From assembly GCA_017590115.1 (NCBI GenBank), contig JAGGNK010011114.1, positions 3,835,733 through 3,899,732 of the forward strand: DNA of 64,000 nt, given 5' to 3'. Positions 53,101 through 64,000 of this stretch are shown here, piece by piece (within the stretch, counting starts at the first letter, position 1; every line of letters starts with the position of its first letter). The position numbers and the translations under genes are program-made. The DNA is from Montifringilla adamsi (Eukaryota > Chordata > Aves > Passeriformes > Passeridae). The notes under the pieces are model-generated. The model had not been told where the DNA came from. It ran no database searches and was given only the letters and a program-made list of their open reading frames with translations.

Positions 53101-54792
53101 TCTTTAAAGTCAGTTTTGTAGTCCTCTTTAAAGCAATATTTTGTGTTCGTACAGGGGTCCAGCACATACAAGTTTTTCGGGACTCAAGTTGCACTACTCT
53201 GTAAAGGAAAACATACTGGCAATAGAGCCAGTGTTGCCACTTTGGTGATAAAAGTTCCCACTGGATTCTACTGTGTAACAGAGTTTTTTGCTGTGTCTTC
53301 AAGCCACCCTAACAACAGCTGAGACATTTTTAACCCACAGGTGCTCCAAAGACAAATACTGTGCTGACTAAAAATGTCACTGTCACAATCTGGCTTGGAA
53401 TTCATAAATAGCTCCAGGGATACATTAAACATGCAGACAAAATCAGGTGGCTTTTATCAAGTCCTGTCACACTAAAGAGTGGATTATTTGAGAATTTAGG
53501 TTTGTGTCCAGATTAAAGATTTTTGCTTGAGATAATCAAGTGATGGAGCCAGGTTTATTTTCATGGTGTCTTGACACGTGGTGATTTGACACAATCCCAC
53601 CTCAATTTCATTTGAAATTTAGGTAGCATGGCAAGTGATACTGACTGAGTCAGTGGGAAGCTATCAGCCTAAGTGACTAAATTTATTGATGGTATGCTGA
53701 TTTTCTGATATACAGCAACCTGTTAGAAGGAAAATGCTGCTTTTTTGGTGTATTTAGTGCCATTCCTGTGCTGTCACTTGGAAGAGCTGGTTTTGTGTTA
53801 AGGCATGTCATTTCAAGTCATTCAAGTTGAGTAGTTTAAAACCTCATTATCCAGTGAAAAAAATACCAAAATACATTCTTTGAATCCACAGATGAATGCA
53901 TATAAATATATTTCATAGTTACTTTAACCTAGGAGCATAGGATCTGAGCAAAAGGAAGTACAGGTGGGGTGTTTTTTGGAAGGAAGAATATTTTGTGAGA
54001 GAATGTAGAAGAATTAATAGTTCTGTTTAGCAAGTATGAAAATAATTTGTGGTGAAGGATGTGACTCTAAGGAGCATAAAAGCTGCAATGAGGGCCTGTG
54101 AACCTCTAGAGAAAATTACAGCTTCTAGAAAGTGTAGAGTGCCAAAGGATTACCCACAGGAAACCAGGGGTGCTGTTCTAAAGCTCCTTTTGTCCTTCCC
54201 TTCAAGTGCAAATTTTCTGTACAGGTGTTGTAGTTGTTGATTTACTCAGAAAGAGAAATTTCTGACTGAATATGCCATCTGAAAGCCAGCTTTAGACCCC
54301 TACTTATTGAAAAATGCTATTGTTTGCATCAATTCCGAAATGACTACTTGCTCAAGAGGGTTTTGCACAGTGGAAGATTCTCTAGCATCAGGCTGCAGTT
54401 TGTTTACTTCTCTAGGTTTTAGGATTTTCCTTTCATGTGGAGGTGTCAGCCCTGTGACAGTAAGGAAATGATAAAGGGAAGGGAATCTGGGGCATTCATG
54501 TGCTTGAAACTAAAGAGAGTGGGCTGTACAACCAGTCATCATTAGCAAACTGAACTAAAGGAAACATGAATTTTTAAAATGCTCTGATCTCTAAGAGCTT
54601 AAAAGTGATGTATCTTTTAGTCTATTTTGCAAAACCAGGGTATAACCAATGGGTGCAGATGAATATACTGATTTGGTGGCAGATGCATATCAGCAGCTGA
54701 GACTAAACATTTAGTTAAAAATAAAAAAGCTGGTTATTCTTCACACTTCTAAGGGCTATCCCAAAAGACTTATCAAGGCATCTGGGAATTTT

Positions 54793-54801
<9 letters not shown>

Positions 54802-54823
<22 letters not shown>

Positions 54824-54826
54824 AAA
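54802..54826. repeat. 25-A homopolymer after (CA)n
   Basis: A short CACACACAC stretch runs into 25 A residues. The sequence to its left shows no recognisable retrocopy or LINE end, so it is treated as simple repeat. Confidence 0.9.
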
Positions 54827-55470
54827 CAATTAGTATTGTGACAACACTACGAAATGTTTTATTCATGGAAGATGTGAACATGAGAGTCAATACAAAAATA
54901 ATCACAATTTTTATTAGAGGAAATGAGGGAATATTGATAGGAACTACAAAAAGAACATGCTCTGTGAATGGGCATCACCAGGAAGCCAAAACTCTGGGTC
55001 GCCATGCTGGAGAGCAAACACAGAAATGGACCTTCATTCTTAAATTGAAGGGAAACTGTAACTGCTCAGGAGAAATACCTGGCTGTGGCCTGTTGTACAT
55101 TGTAGACAGTTTAATAAACACTTCCACTATTAACCAAACTGAACAGAAATAGATAATTGTGGTGGAACAATCAAAACGCCCTTCTATGCTTTATCAGCCC
55201 GAGCGCTTTCTGTGTTTCTCATCCCTTCATCCAAAAAAATCACAAACATAAATTGAGCAGAAGAGGAAAAAAAAAAGTGATGAAAGAGTCTTCTTTTGGG
55301 TTTGAAAAATATTGGCCCAGCTAGCATGGAATTGAGGAAGGGAAATGGTGGACTCACAGTGTCACCTCTTGGCATAGCTCTGGTATCCCACAAACCCCAA
55401 AAGAGATGGGCATTCCCAGGAAAAGAAAAGTCTGCCATTTTAAGCCCTTTCACCTCCTTCCTAATAGTAT

Positions 55471-55525
55471 TAATATTATTCTTCATTTTTTAATATTATT
55501 TAATTAATATTATTATTCATTTTTT
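55471..55525. repeat. Near-tandem AT repeat, two copies
   Basis: TAATATTATTCTTCATTTTT at 55471 recurs with one change at 55505. An AT-rich linker rich in TAATATTA separates the copies. Confidence 0.8.
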
Positions 55526-56175
55526 GTGGAAAATGGCTGCTTTGGGATATTGGTAATTCTAAGAATTGCTGTGCAGCCTGGTTGGCAGCCGGATTGCCTC
55601 TTTCTTGTCAAGCACTTATAGAGGTTTTTTGTTTTTATAAGGGTACCAGCAGTGTTAAAGTTACCCCAGCTGGTGTTAAAGTTAAGTACACATTTCAAAA
55701 GTTTATCTTCAGACTGGGATATCCTTTCAAGACATAAGTGTAATGTCTTGTTCTGCTTCAGTTTGGATATGGTGCCACCCTGGGACTGTGCTGGTTGAGC
55801 AAAACCTTGATTTGAGTAACACTGTGTATATTTTAGGTATTTTCAAACATAGGAATTCAGAGGGTTTTTTTGGATTATACACACACAATGCACACAGCAG
55901 ATCTAGGAGAACTTCTTTTGTGACAACCCATTCTATCACTCTCCCATGTTCCTGAGTCACTGAGATATTTTTCTTTGAGAGGAAAATTAGGACTGTCAGT
56001 TTGTAATGACTTGGACATGGCTTATGAATATTTGGGGTTTGCCTTAATTCAGATACATTCCAAAATATTACATAGCACGTTTTGCTATTTGGAGATAGCA
56101 GGCTCTTCTTTGATCATTTTTAAGGGAGAATACACCAGAGTGAATGATGTGCATTCATCTGATCCATTAAGAACC

Positions 56176-56240
56176 AAAAAAAAAAAAAAAAAAAAAACCA
56201 AAACCAAACAGAACAAACTAACAAACAAACAAAAAAAAAA
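56176..56240. repeat. 22-A run followed by A-rich AAAC repeats
   Basis: An uninterrupted A run (56176-56197) is followed by CCAAAACC, several AAAC units and a second, shorter A run. It is low-complexity sequence about 170 bases before the next exon. Confidence 0.85.
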
Positions 56241-56414
56241 GCCTAGAAAATCATTCTTAAGAGTAACACAGGGAATTGTGTTTGTGATATAAATGAGAAT
56301 TTTGGAAATATTTTATATATTCAGCTACTGTGAATAATCTCTGCAGAACAGCTAGAATTGTAAAAGCCCCATAATCTGTCCCTAATCCTGATGTGTCTCT
56401 TTGCTGTTTTGCAG

Positions 56415-56476
56415 GCAGACCAGTAATGATTGTAGTTGAATACATGGAGAACGGATCCCTTGACTCCTTCCTGCGG
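56415..56476 (+). CDS. EPHA6: EPHA6 exon: kinase beta5 strand and hinge
   Basis: The 62-nt exon lies between CTGTTTTGCAG and GTGAGG. The first two bases complete Gly (after the cassette exon) or Ser (if the cassette is skipped), then 20 codons read RPVMIVVEYM and ENGSLDSFLR, ending in phase 0. This is strand beta5 plus the hinge that contacts adenine, and the beginning of helix D. The gatekeeper position before Glu-Tyr-Met is Val (codon 56435-56437), whereas many Eph receptors have Thr there. The length equals that of the equivalent EPHA exon as I remember it. The following exon, which should start with Lys-His-Asp, is beyond the window. Confidence 0.96.
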
Positions 56477-59400
56477 GTGAGGTGCCATTTTCTGATGACA
56501 TTTGAATCAGAAACCATTCTAGGTTAAGATTTTAAATCATTTATCACAAATTAATTTCTACATAATGTTATTCATGGATTTCTAGTGAAGAAGAGAAGCC
56601 TTTTCCCCAGGGTACTTTTCTGAGGTACAGTAATACATTAGAGCACGGCTGGAAAAAAAAGGAGATTTAAACTTCAGAATATAATTGATTTCTTCTACAA
56701 AAGTAGTTCCTGTATTTAGCAAAATGTATTTCAAATTGTTTTTGTGAAAGAAAAGATAAATTGAAGCATAAATGCCTGGCCTTATGGAAGTGGTTCATTT
56801 TTCTCAATCACCTTCAAAAATACTCTGTTATGATTTTTTTGGTTGGTGAAGCGTAGAATATACTCAGTAATTGATTTATAATATTTATGGCTACTTGCAT
56901 TTAACAAATTGAATTAGAAAACAGTTCGTGGGTGAAATGTCCTGGCATTAATTAACCCCCGAAGGTCCTTAGTAAACATTAAAGAAGGGCTACAGAAAAT
57001 GTGAGTAATATGATGGCAAAATTGTTTTTCATTCTTTTTAGAAACGTAAAAAGAAAGGATGACCTCCCCTCTGTGAGCTAAAGTTATCCTAAAACAGTCC
57101 TTTTTTTAACAGAGCCCCTGGAAATGCTCCAGAGACCCACTGACCTAAGAACCTGTGTGAATAATTTTAATGTCAAGTATCTCAGATTTGTCTTAAAAAG
57201 TAAACACCAGCCCCCAGTAGCCCACTGTCATTTCCATCCTGCAGAATGGAAAATCTGGGCTTGTGGAGAGTCAGGGGCCTGTGGGTTTGGGAACTTGTTT
57301 GAAAGGGTATCCCAAAGGAGACACATTCAACAGGGAGCTGTGGAAATACTGGCATGAAAATCTTGGTGATGGTGACTGAAGGCTCTTCTGTGGTAGCAGG
57401 AGGAGGAACTGCTTAGAGAAAAAAAGTGAATAAGCAGGAGGGAGAATCAGCCAGCACTTCAGAAAGATTTACACGAGAGGGGAGAAAGTCATGGAGGCAG
57501 AACTTGTTGGGAAGAGGGGAAGCCACCAGAGAAGAGCAATTGGAGCAAGGGATACAGCCCTGAGAGTACAGCAGAGCCACTGCCACAGATACCTCCAGAC
57601 CCTGATTCTCTTCACTTTTTGGTTTGGATTATTCCATAGTAATTTTTCTCAGACATTTCTTTGTTGTCCTCCTCACCTATCTCCCAAATAATTTTTTATT
57701 TTCCATTGTCAAGACACATGACAGACATCTGTTATGCTGTCAGAAACATACCAGCAGTTTCCTGTGACAATTTGCTGATTTCTCAAAATCAAGTTATTTT
57801 TATGGAGCATCTGATATCATCAATGTCTTGGACACTGGGGGTAGTTTTTAAAAATTACTCCCCTTTCCTTTCTGGCTCATCTCTCTGTCCATCTGCAGCA
57901 CAGGAACTGCCCCTGGTTTGAGCCTGATTTGAACTGGCCCTGCAGCTTTCCTGCTCTGTGATTTTTCAGCAGTGCCCCAAGAAGAATTGTCTGGGCCTGA
58001 AACATTGTTCTGTTCATGTGTGTGTGCATGGAGAATTTCACAGAAGAGAACAGAACCAAGTCCTGAAATTATTCATGAGAGAGAATTACCTTTCTCTGAA
58101 CTGCTCTGGTGTGATATCTATATTCCAGGTTTATTTCACATGCATTCATGTATCAGAACAGTAACTACTTATTAGGATACTTTAATAGAAAGTGGCATCA
58201 GCAGAATTATGATGTTACTGTGGAGCAATGCTTCTCACATTGCATCAGATATATTTGGAAGAAGAACTGCTGGAGGGAAATGTGAGCTAATAATTTCTGC
58301 AGCTGTTTTTCATGTATATTATTTTACAGCTTCAATTCACACTTCAGATATGGGTTATTCTTCTAAAAGGCTTTTTAAATGTACTTTAGATAATATTCAA
58401 CATCCCAAAGCACTGTAGATATATGTCAGCATTTCTGTTTATAATTAGCAGAGCAAATGGCTGCAAAGTAACCTATTTAAAAAGAAATCCAGCTGCTTCA
58501 TTAATAATAGTTGTTTCCTGCAGATATAAGTCCACATTTTTAAAAGCTTTTGTGAAGATACAAAGCAGCAGAGAGGCTTTATCTTTAGCAATCCTAATGA
58601 AAGGCGTTCAGTGACTATAACAAATGTTGTGGGATTTGGAAGGGCTTATCACATAGTCTGTCTTTCTTATTATTTAAAGGAATCAATTGTTCCAGTGCAA
58701 AGTGTTTTTACACAGGGGGGAAAAAAGTCCATTTCATACCATAAGAAATATTTCCCCACATACCACTACCAGCAAAAATTTCCCAGCAAATCCCTCCATC
58801 TGTCTGTCTCCAAAAGCCTGCAAAAATGGGTCAGTCTTACAAACTCAAAGTGAGATGCTGTGATGAACCATGTGAGGGTATTGCAGAGGAAGAATTTCAT
58901 TTGCCATCACCCTCCTCACAGCTGTGGTGGGATATTTTCTTTCATGCCAGTACAGGTTGTGCCACAAATCAGAAGCCTCTCCCCACCCTTTAATCTCTCA
59001 CCCCTAAAATCTGAAAAGCCTTTACTCCTTGCTTTAGAGACAGCAATGCCCATTTTCTGCTATTTATGTGGATTTAACAGCAAGCTCAGCTGAATTATGT
59101 CTTCCCCACCCCACAAAGGGTCCTGTATGCTGGCTGCTAACATTTTTGGGTAAAATGCATTGGCATGGATTTGCAATATGAAGCTGCTTCAGAGATATTC
59201 TGAAGTGGGAAGGCATCAGCTAATTAGAACCAATTTTGTAAGATGATGGCAATTAATTTCAGTGATTGTGCATCATCAGACATCCTAAATTGCTGGATAC
59301 ACTTGACACTGAATTTTCCTCAGAAATACTGCACTATTTTCCCAATTATATAAAACTCATTTACAAAAGATGAAGCTTAGTTTTTTGTAGTGTTGTTTGG

Positions 59401-60838
59401 AAGTTTTTTATCATATAAGATTGAGACACATTGGTTAATCATCTCAGAAAAGTATACCTGAAATTTGCAATCAATGAAACAATTGTTTGACCAGAAATGA
59501 GGTTCATGTGGCTTCATTTCTGGTAACACTTGGAGAGATTTCTCTGAAAAAGGATGTGGGTTTCCAGCTAAGTATTTCCTCAGGGGCTCGAAGCCTCTTC
59601 CAGCATTACACCAACAGCTTCCAGACAGAGGAAATCTGTGCCTGGAAAGAAAGTGGCTAACCCTGGGAATTGAGGAGACACAGGTAAAATTTCCTGTTAG
59701 CAGCTTCACACACAGATTTTGGATGGGGCTCATTGTCATTATGCTTTACCTGCCTGTGTCACGGAGATCTCAGCAATCCTTTATTCTGCAGGCATATGAG
59801 GCAAATAATAAAGGCAAGAAGGGTTGAAAGGGCAGCTCTCTGCATTGATGGAAAGATGTTAGTGATGAGACAGGGCAGTTGCAGTCAGATGTGTGTGCTC
59901 AGGCTTGTGGATACAGGCTGCAGAAGAGACAACAAGAAAGACAACCAGGAGAGATGCATAATAACCACAAACTAGAGGAAAAAAGAGCTGAAAACCCACA
60001 AAACCTTTTTAGCAAGCAGTTTGGCAGTTTGCCCTGCAGTGGGTTGGAGATGGCTGTTGGACCCAAGCCTATGAGATGATTGCAATAATTCCTACAAAAG
60101 TCCTTTCCTCGAGGTTGGTTTTTTTCTCCCCGACACAACGTCCCCAACTCAGCCCACTCTCTAAGCCTGTGCCTCACAGATTCACGGGGATATTCAGATT
60201 AAAATCTCATCTGCTCCATTTTGTCTTCACGGCTCCATTAATGGGGTCTTGGCAAAACAATTGGATTTAGGATCACATGGAGAGGAACAGGATGGTTAGG
60301 AGGTGAGGTGGCTTCTTGGGAACAATGATTCCTGGAGAGCTCTGGGCTGGCTGTGGTCTGTGCTCACCTCCTCGTGCACCAGGCACTGTGGCCATGGATT
60401 CAAACACAGAAAAGGAATGTGTCTGGAAGCTCCCTTTTGGAGGAGGTTCATGGTTGGCTGCCCAAAATCACATTAAATGAACCAAAGAATATCACCAGAA
60501 TACTGAACTTCTTTCAGTATTTTTCTGCAGCTGCAGACTACCAGAGTAGTTTCCTGCTCAGTGTCCAAGGTGTGCTGAATAGACAGAGATATTTAGGTTT
60601 GAAAGATGCTCCAGTCTTCCCCAGTTTTGTGAATCTCAGAGCTGTAAAAGGAAGGGATGCATTTACCTGGGGTAATCACAGCACCACCTTGCTTTCTTCA
60701 TTTTTGCCATTTGCCTTTGTAAGTCTCCTCTTCATTCTCAAAACTGGTGCTGATGGATTTCTGCTTCAGAAAATTAAAATACTTGTGGAAAAAATATTTA
60801 TATACAGGCAAGGATAGTAAGTAAAAATGCTGCCACAC

Positions 60839-60862
60839 TTTTTTTTTTTTTTTTTTTTTTTT
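60839..60862. repeat. 24-T homopolymer
   Basis: This is an uninterrupted T run. A minus-strand retrocopy to its right would explain it, but no open frame or known gene could be read there. Confidence 0.9.
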
Positions 60863-61974
60863 CTAAGAGTCTATAAGAAATAAGCTTAATTGCCTTAGAG
60901 CACCAGCTGCAGCAGACTGTACAGCAAATGAAACCCTGGAATTCAGCTTTAATCCCTCAAGGCTGGCCGAGCAGAGGCTAAGATAAGTGTTACTAGACAG
61001 AGAAAATATTGTGATATATTGCTGTTTCTTGCAGTAATCATTATGAAGTTATTCTCAGAGCAGCTTTGCCATCACACTCACCCTTTTTTCAGCTACAGTT
61101 TAGATGCTGTGGCAGACACATTTAGCAAGTTTGGGGGGAAAGTGAGAGAAGACAAAAATGAGCACTTGCAGCAAATTCTGTGAAACAGTGTTGTAATGTG
61201 TGTGTTGTATATCCATCTAACATGGCCTCACCAGACAGAGTAGGCTGTGGGGGGAAAAAAAAAAACAGATGGCCTTTCCTAAGTTTAATGCTTCCTGTTA
61301 TTATTTATCTGCATTCAGAGAGGCAAAAACATTGGAGCTCATAACTAATATTCCTTCTTTTGCTTTCCCACACAGCATTCACGTGCACTTTAATTTATTG
61401 GAGGCACGTTCCTTTCCTGGCAGGATAAAGGTGGCATTTTGCTTTCAAAAATCAGTCTGTAAAAGAGAAAACCTGCACTAGGAACCTGGAAACTGATGAT
61501 ACCTTTTTCTTTTTTTTAAAATCAGATTGAGCAATTAGAAAGTGGATTTGAAAGATGCACTACCTTAACAGTGAAATTGTAAGCAGCATGTATTTAAGTG
61601 ACCTAAGATTGCACTGAGAAGGTGTCACTGATGCTACAGAGACAGTATTTGTTCTCAAGCAATGTTTTACCCTCCTAAAAGTATGTATAGAACAGCATTT
61701 CTGATGCTGTTGTGGGAATTTGATTTAGAAATGCTGGGCATTTTTAATATGTAGATATTCTTACTTAGACATTAAATACTGTAGATATCCTTAGTACTGA
61801 GCAACAGGAAATTTTCTACAAATGGTCTTGTATTTGAAGGCAAAAAGAATTTGAAAGGTAATGTGGACTCTCTCAGTGTGCTCTTTATGAATTTGTCAAC
61901 AATGAGAAATCAGAAGATCAGAACAGAGCCAGTGGCTTTTAAATGAAGGGATTTTGAATGTCTTTTAGAACAGA

Positions 61975-62240
61975 GGAAAAAAGAAGCCAGGAAATTACAG
62001 GCCAGTCAGCTTAATGTCAACTGCTGTAAGATTTCTGGAACAAATTATCAAACAAAGTCTAAGCATCTTAAAGATAACAGTGAGATAAGTGTGAGCCAAC
62101 ATGGATTTGTCAAGAACTAATTCTGTCAAACAGATCTGGTTTCCTTTTGTAGCAGGGCTCAGGATTTATGGCTGTGGGAGAAGCAGTTGATCTCATAAAC
62201 TTTGGCTTCAGTAAGGCTTTAAAACTCTCTCTAAAACATG
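61975..62240 (+). mobile_element. Degenerate LINE reverse-transcriptase fragment (CR1/L2/L3-like)
   Basis: Short blocks of the non-LTR reverse transcriptase can be read in order on the + strand. GNYRPVSLMS begins at 61990, followed by FLEQIIKQSL. SQHGFVK follows in another frame near 62094. An F-S-K-A remnant of the catalytic-region block DFSKAFD lies near 62208, with the key Asp residues lost. Stops and frameshifts separate the blocks, so this is an old dead copy. The order and spacing fit CR1-superfamily elements; the exact family cannot be named by eye and the boundaries are approximate. Confidence 0.65.
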
Positions 62241-64000
62241 AGATGCTTGTGAGCAGCCAGAGAAATATCATCTTCATGAAATTTCTGCTATATCCTCTGT
62301 GGAGGGAATGGAATTTGGATGGAAGTACAGGGTAGGGCTGTTCTGCACTCTGTGTAGGATCACTCATTAGCATTTAAAATGAACTAAAGTAATTAGAAAT
62401 TGAATTAATGGAATCTATTAATAATAATTAAGTCTGCATGGAGCTCTGTCAACAGTTGAATGAAGAAGAAATTATCAGCTGACCTCATTTAGTACCAAAA
62501 ATATAAACTTTAGTGTGACACACATGATAGTTTGAAGAATGAGTTACGCTTCCAAGAAATATCAAGCTACAACTTGAATTTTGGAAGATTTATCATGACA
62601 AAGTTCCACCATTTACTTTGCACAGTAAATGTGTAAAACTGTAATAATAAATGCATAGCAAAAACTGCATCTTTCAGCCAGTGACCAGTAGGAAATGTCA
62701 GTGGAGAATATGATCTAAGTTAGACACAGACACACCATTTTCACTGCTGTTCTCCATCTAAAATGAGATCTAAATAATCTGCAGTAAAATTTTTAGACCT
62801 GTAGTAAATCCTGAACAGAGGATAAACGCCTAAAAGTGTTCTGAGTCATTTGGCACATAAGGAAGTGGATTTTGGAATAGATGGAACTCCAGAAATAATA
62901 CAGAAAAATCCACTGGCCACGCCTCCAAAAGATTACTGGGTAGTGAAATGGTAAAAAGCTTCTGAAGAAGAAAAATTCCACAGGCTTGTAGAAAAGCACT
63001 CAACTGGAGCTGAAAACTGGAGGGCAAAATGCAATGAGAGAAAGTCTGGATATCCTACTTCCTCCCCTACAGTACCTGAACCTCTTCAGCAGCCCATTAC
63101 AAGTTGGTGCTCTTGAAAGGTCTGTAACATGAGGAGAATATTTCACTTAAATGAGATTCTTAAAAGCAAACTGTAGCTGAATAAAAATAATGTTTTCAGG
63201 ACATTTTTAAAGACTGCGTGAATGCAAGAGCATCTACTCAGCTATAGCATCTATACCCAGCTGTTGAGAAAAGTTTATTTAGAAAAGCCATCAAAGCTTG
63301 ATTAAAATTTAATGGGATGATAGGATAAATGTGGTGAGTCCACTGAGGTCTGAATTGCTGCCAGTATTGATTAACACCCTTAACAGCCCAGTGGGAATCC
63401 TATCAAAAACATATTTCAAATCTAAGCTATGGGAATCAGAATAAAGCCCTGGGTAACAACCATGCTATCAGTCAGATGAGTGTTTTATTTCCCTATATGC
63501 CAAGTGAATGAAACAAGTTAGTGGAAAGTTGCCAAAGGATTGTACCTGGGGGCTTGAAAAATGCTGAAAATATGAGGTCAGCTTCTTCCTGCTATAATTT
63601 CATCAACCTAGCTGAATTTTCGAAAGGTTAAATATAGCTCATGGTCTGTATCCCAATCAGCTTACATCAAAAAATTTTTGATGTACTGAATGATAAGTTT
63701 ATAGATTGTAAGGGGATACAGCTGGCATGGAAACCGATGCAGAAGTGATTACAAAGAGACTTGATTGAGAAAAGACTGTTCTGCTGACAGTAAAGATTCA
63801 GTTGGTCCAACTGCAAGGCTGGCAGTGAAAAAATATAAAACCAAGCATGAGAAAAGAGAGAAGAGAGCAGATGCAGTAGAGGATTCTGAGAAATACACAG
63901 AGGGAGAAGGAGGACAGAGTAAAATTGCAGCTGGTACGTTAGCAGGTCTGTCATTTCTTTAACACTGAAGATAAGAAGCTTTAACTTTTTGTGTCAAGGC

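Larger units (their letters stand above)
43247..56414 (+). other. EPHA6 intron, 13168 bp, downstream of the cassette exon
   Basis: The intron begins GTAGGT and ends CTGTTTTGCAG. It contains A-rich sequence near 45219-45275, a C-run (47599-47613), an AT-rich repeat (50140-50187), a GC- and CpG-richer pocket (about 50930-51230), a 25-A run (54802-54826), a short AT repeat pair (55471-55525) and a 22-A run plus AAAC repeats (56176-56240). No further exon or gene was recognised. Confidence 0.85.
8956..56476 (+). other. EPHA6: EPHA6 gene, central part (seven exons visible)
   Basis: EPHA6 is a single-pass plasma-membrane receptor tyrosine kinase that binds GPI-anchored ephrin-A ligands, mainly in the nervous system (family knowledge). 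The seven exons spell FNIII-2, a transmembrane helix, juxtamembrane region and kinase N-lobe in the usual Eph order. Their lengths of 163, 109, 71, 126, 186, 123 and 62 nt join with compatible phases and no stop codon. The 123-nt exon sets this apart from EPHA3, EPHA5 and EPHA7. Introns between the visible exons measure 8791, 2744, 1851, 5122, 15005 and 13168 bp. Both ends of the gene lie outside the window: the first half of FNIII-2 and the exon beginning at the conserved Lys-His-Asp after the hinge are not seen. The whole 64 kb probably lies inside the gene. The paralogue call comes from remembered sequence, not a search. Confidence 0.95.
56477..64000 (+). other. EPHA6 intron, 5' part, to the end of the window
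   Basis: More than 7.5 kb after the hinge exon contain no recognisable next kinase exon: no His-Arg-Asp or Asp-Phe-Gly coding was found. The stretch holds a 24-T run (60839-60862) and a decayed LINE reverse-transcriptase fragment near 62 kb. The longest open frame of the whole window (60353-60817, 154 codons, + strand) lies here, but its sequence resembles nothing I know and it has no supporting signal. Confidence 0.8.

Noticed and set aside
54802..54826. 25-A run as the tail of a plus-strand retrocopy
   Set aside because: The sequence to its left has no recognisable coding or LINE content, and the nearest AATAAA is about 80 bases away, too far for a normal tail. A simple repeat is the better explanation.
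56176..56240. 22-A run as a retroelement tail
   Set aside because: It is followed by AAAC-type low-complexity sequence and preceded by ordinary intron; no element body is visible.
8956..56476. Assignment to EPHA3, EPHA5 or EPHA7
   Set aside because: The transmembrane and kinase exons are similar among EPHA genes, but the 123-nt insert exon and the Val gatekeeper fit EPHA6 only, as far as I remember.
60353..60817. Longest open frame in the window, 154 codons, + strand
   Set aside because: No recognisable domain and no promoter or splice support. It lies inside an EPHA6 intron, and frames of this size are expected by chance in 64 kb read in six frames.
1..64000. CRISPR arrays, operons, tRNA and rRNA genes
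   Set aside because: No regularly spaced repeats, prokaryotic gene packing, or recognisable tRNA or rRNA sequence was seen by eye. A tRNAscan or Rfam search could not be run.

Overview
This window is vertebrate nuclear DNA, almost certainly from a bird. It is AT-rich, has large introns with canonical GT/AG splice sites, and carries several short 3'-end fragments of CR1 LINEs, including the ATTCTRTG-type tail typical of avian and other sauropsid genomes. I see no bacterial, viral or organellar gene structure.

The only gene I can support is the middle of EPHA6, an ephrin-A receptor tyrosine kinase, on the + strand. Seven exons are visible. In order they encode the second half of fibronectin type III domain 2 (8956-9118), the transmembrane helix (17910-18018), the basic juxtamembrane strip (20763-20833), the juxtamembrane tyrosine motif plus the start of the kinase glycine loop (22685-22810), the kinase N-lobe with catalytic lysine and helix-C glutamate (27933-28118), an EPHA6-characteristic cassette exon (43124-43246), and the beta5/hinge exon (56415-56476). 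Splice phases were checked by hand at every junction and the seven exons join into one open frame. Exons for the ligand-binding domain, the first FNIII domain and the start of the second lie upstream of the window. The catalytic loop, activation segment, C-lobe, SAM domain and PDZ-binding tail lie downstream.

The paralogue call rests on the 123-nt cassette exon. It inserts 41 codons between kinase strands beta4 and beta5 and matches the insert I remember from mammalian EPHA6. Skipping it also keeps the frame and gives the ordinary Eph sequence. The two longest complete introns here, 15.0 and 13.2 kb, flank it.

The rest is intronic: CR1 fragments, one degenerate LINE reverse-transcriptase fragment near 62 kb, homopolymer runs, small tandem and inverted repeats, and a 179/151-bp tandem duplication near 5.5 kb. 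The most interesting unexplained item is a CpG-rich 48-nt segment at 8485-8532. It has a good splice acceptor and donor and the right length and phase to be an additional frame-preserving exon just before the FNIII exon. It is a candidate only.
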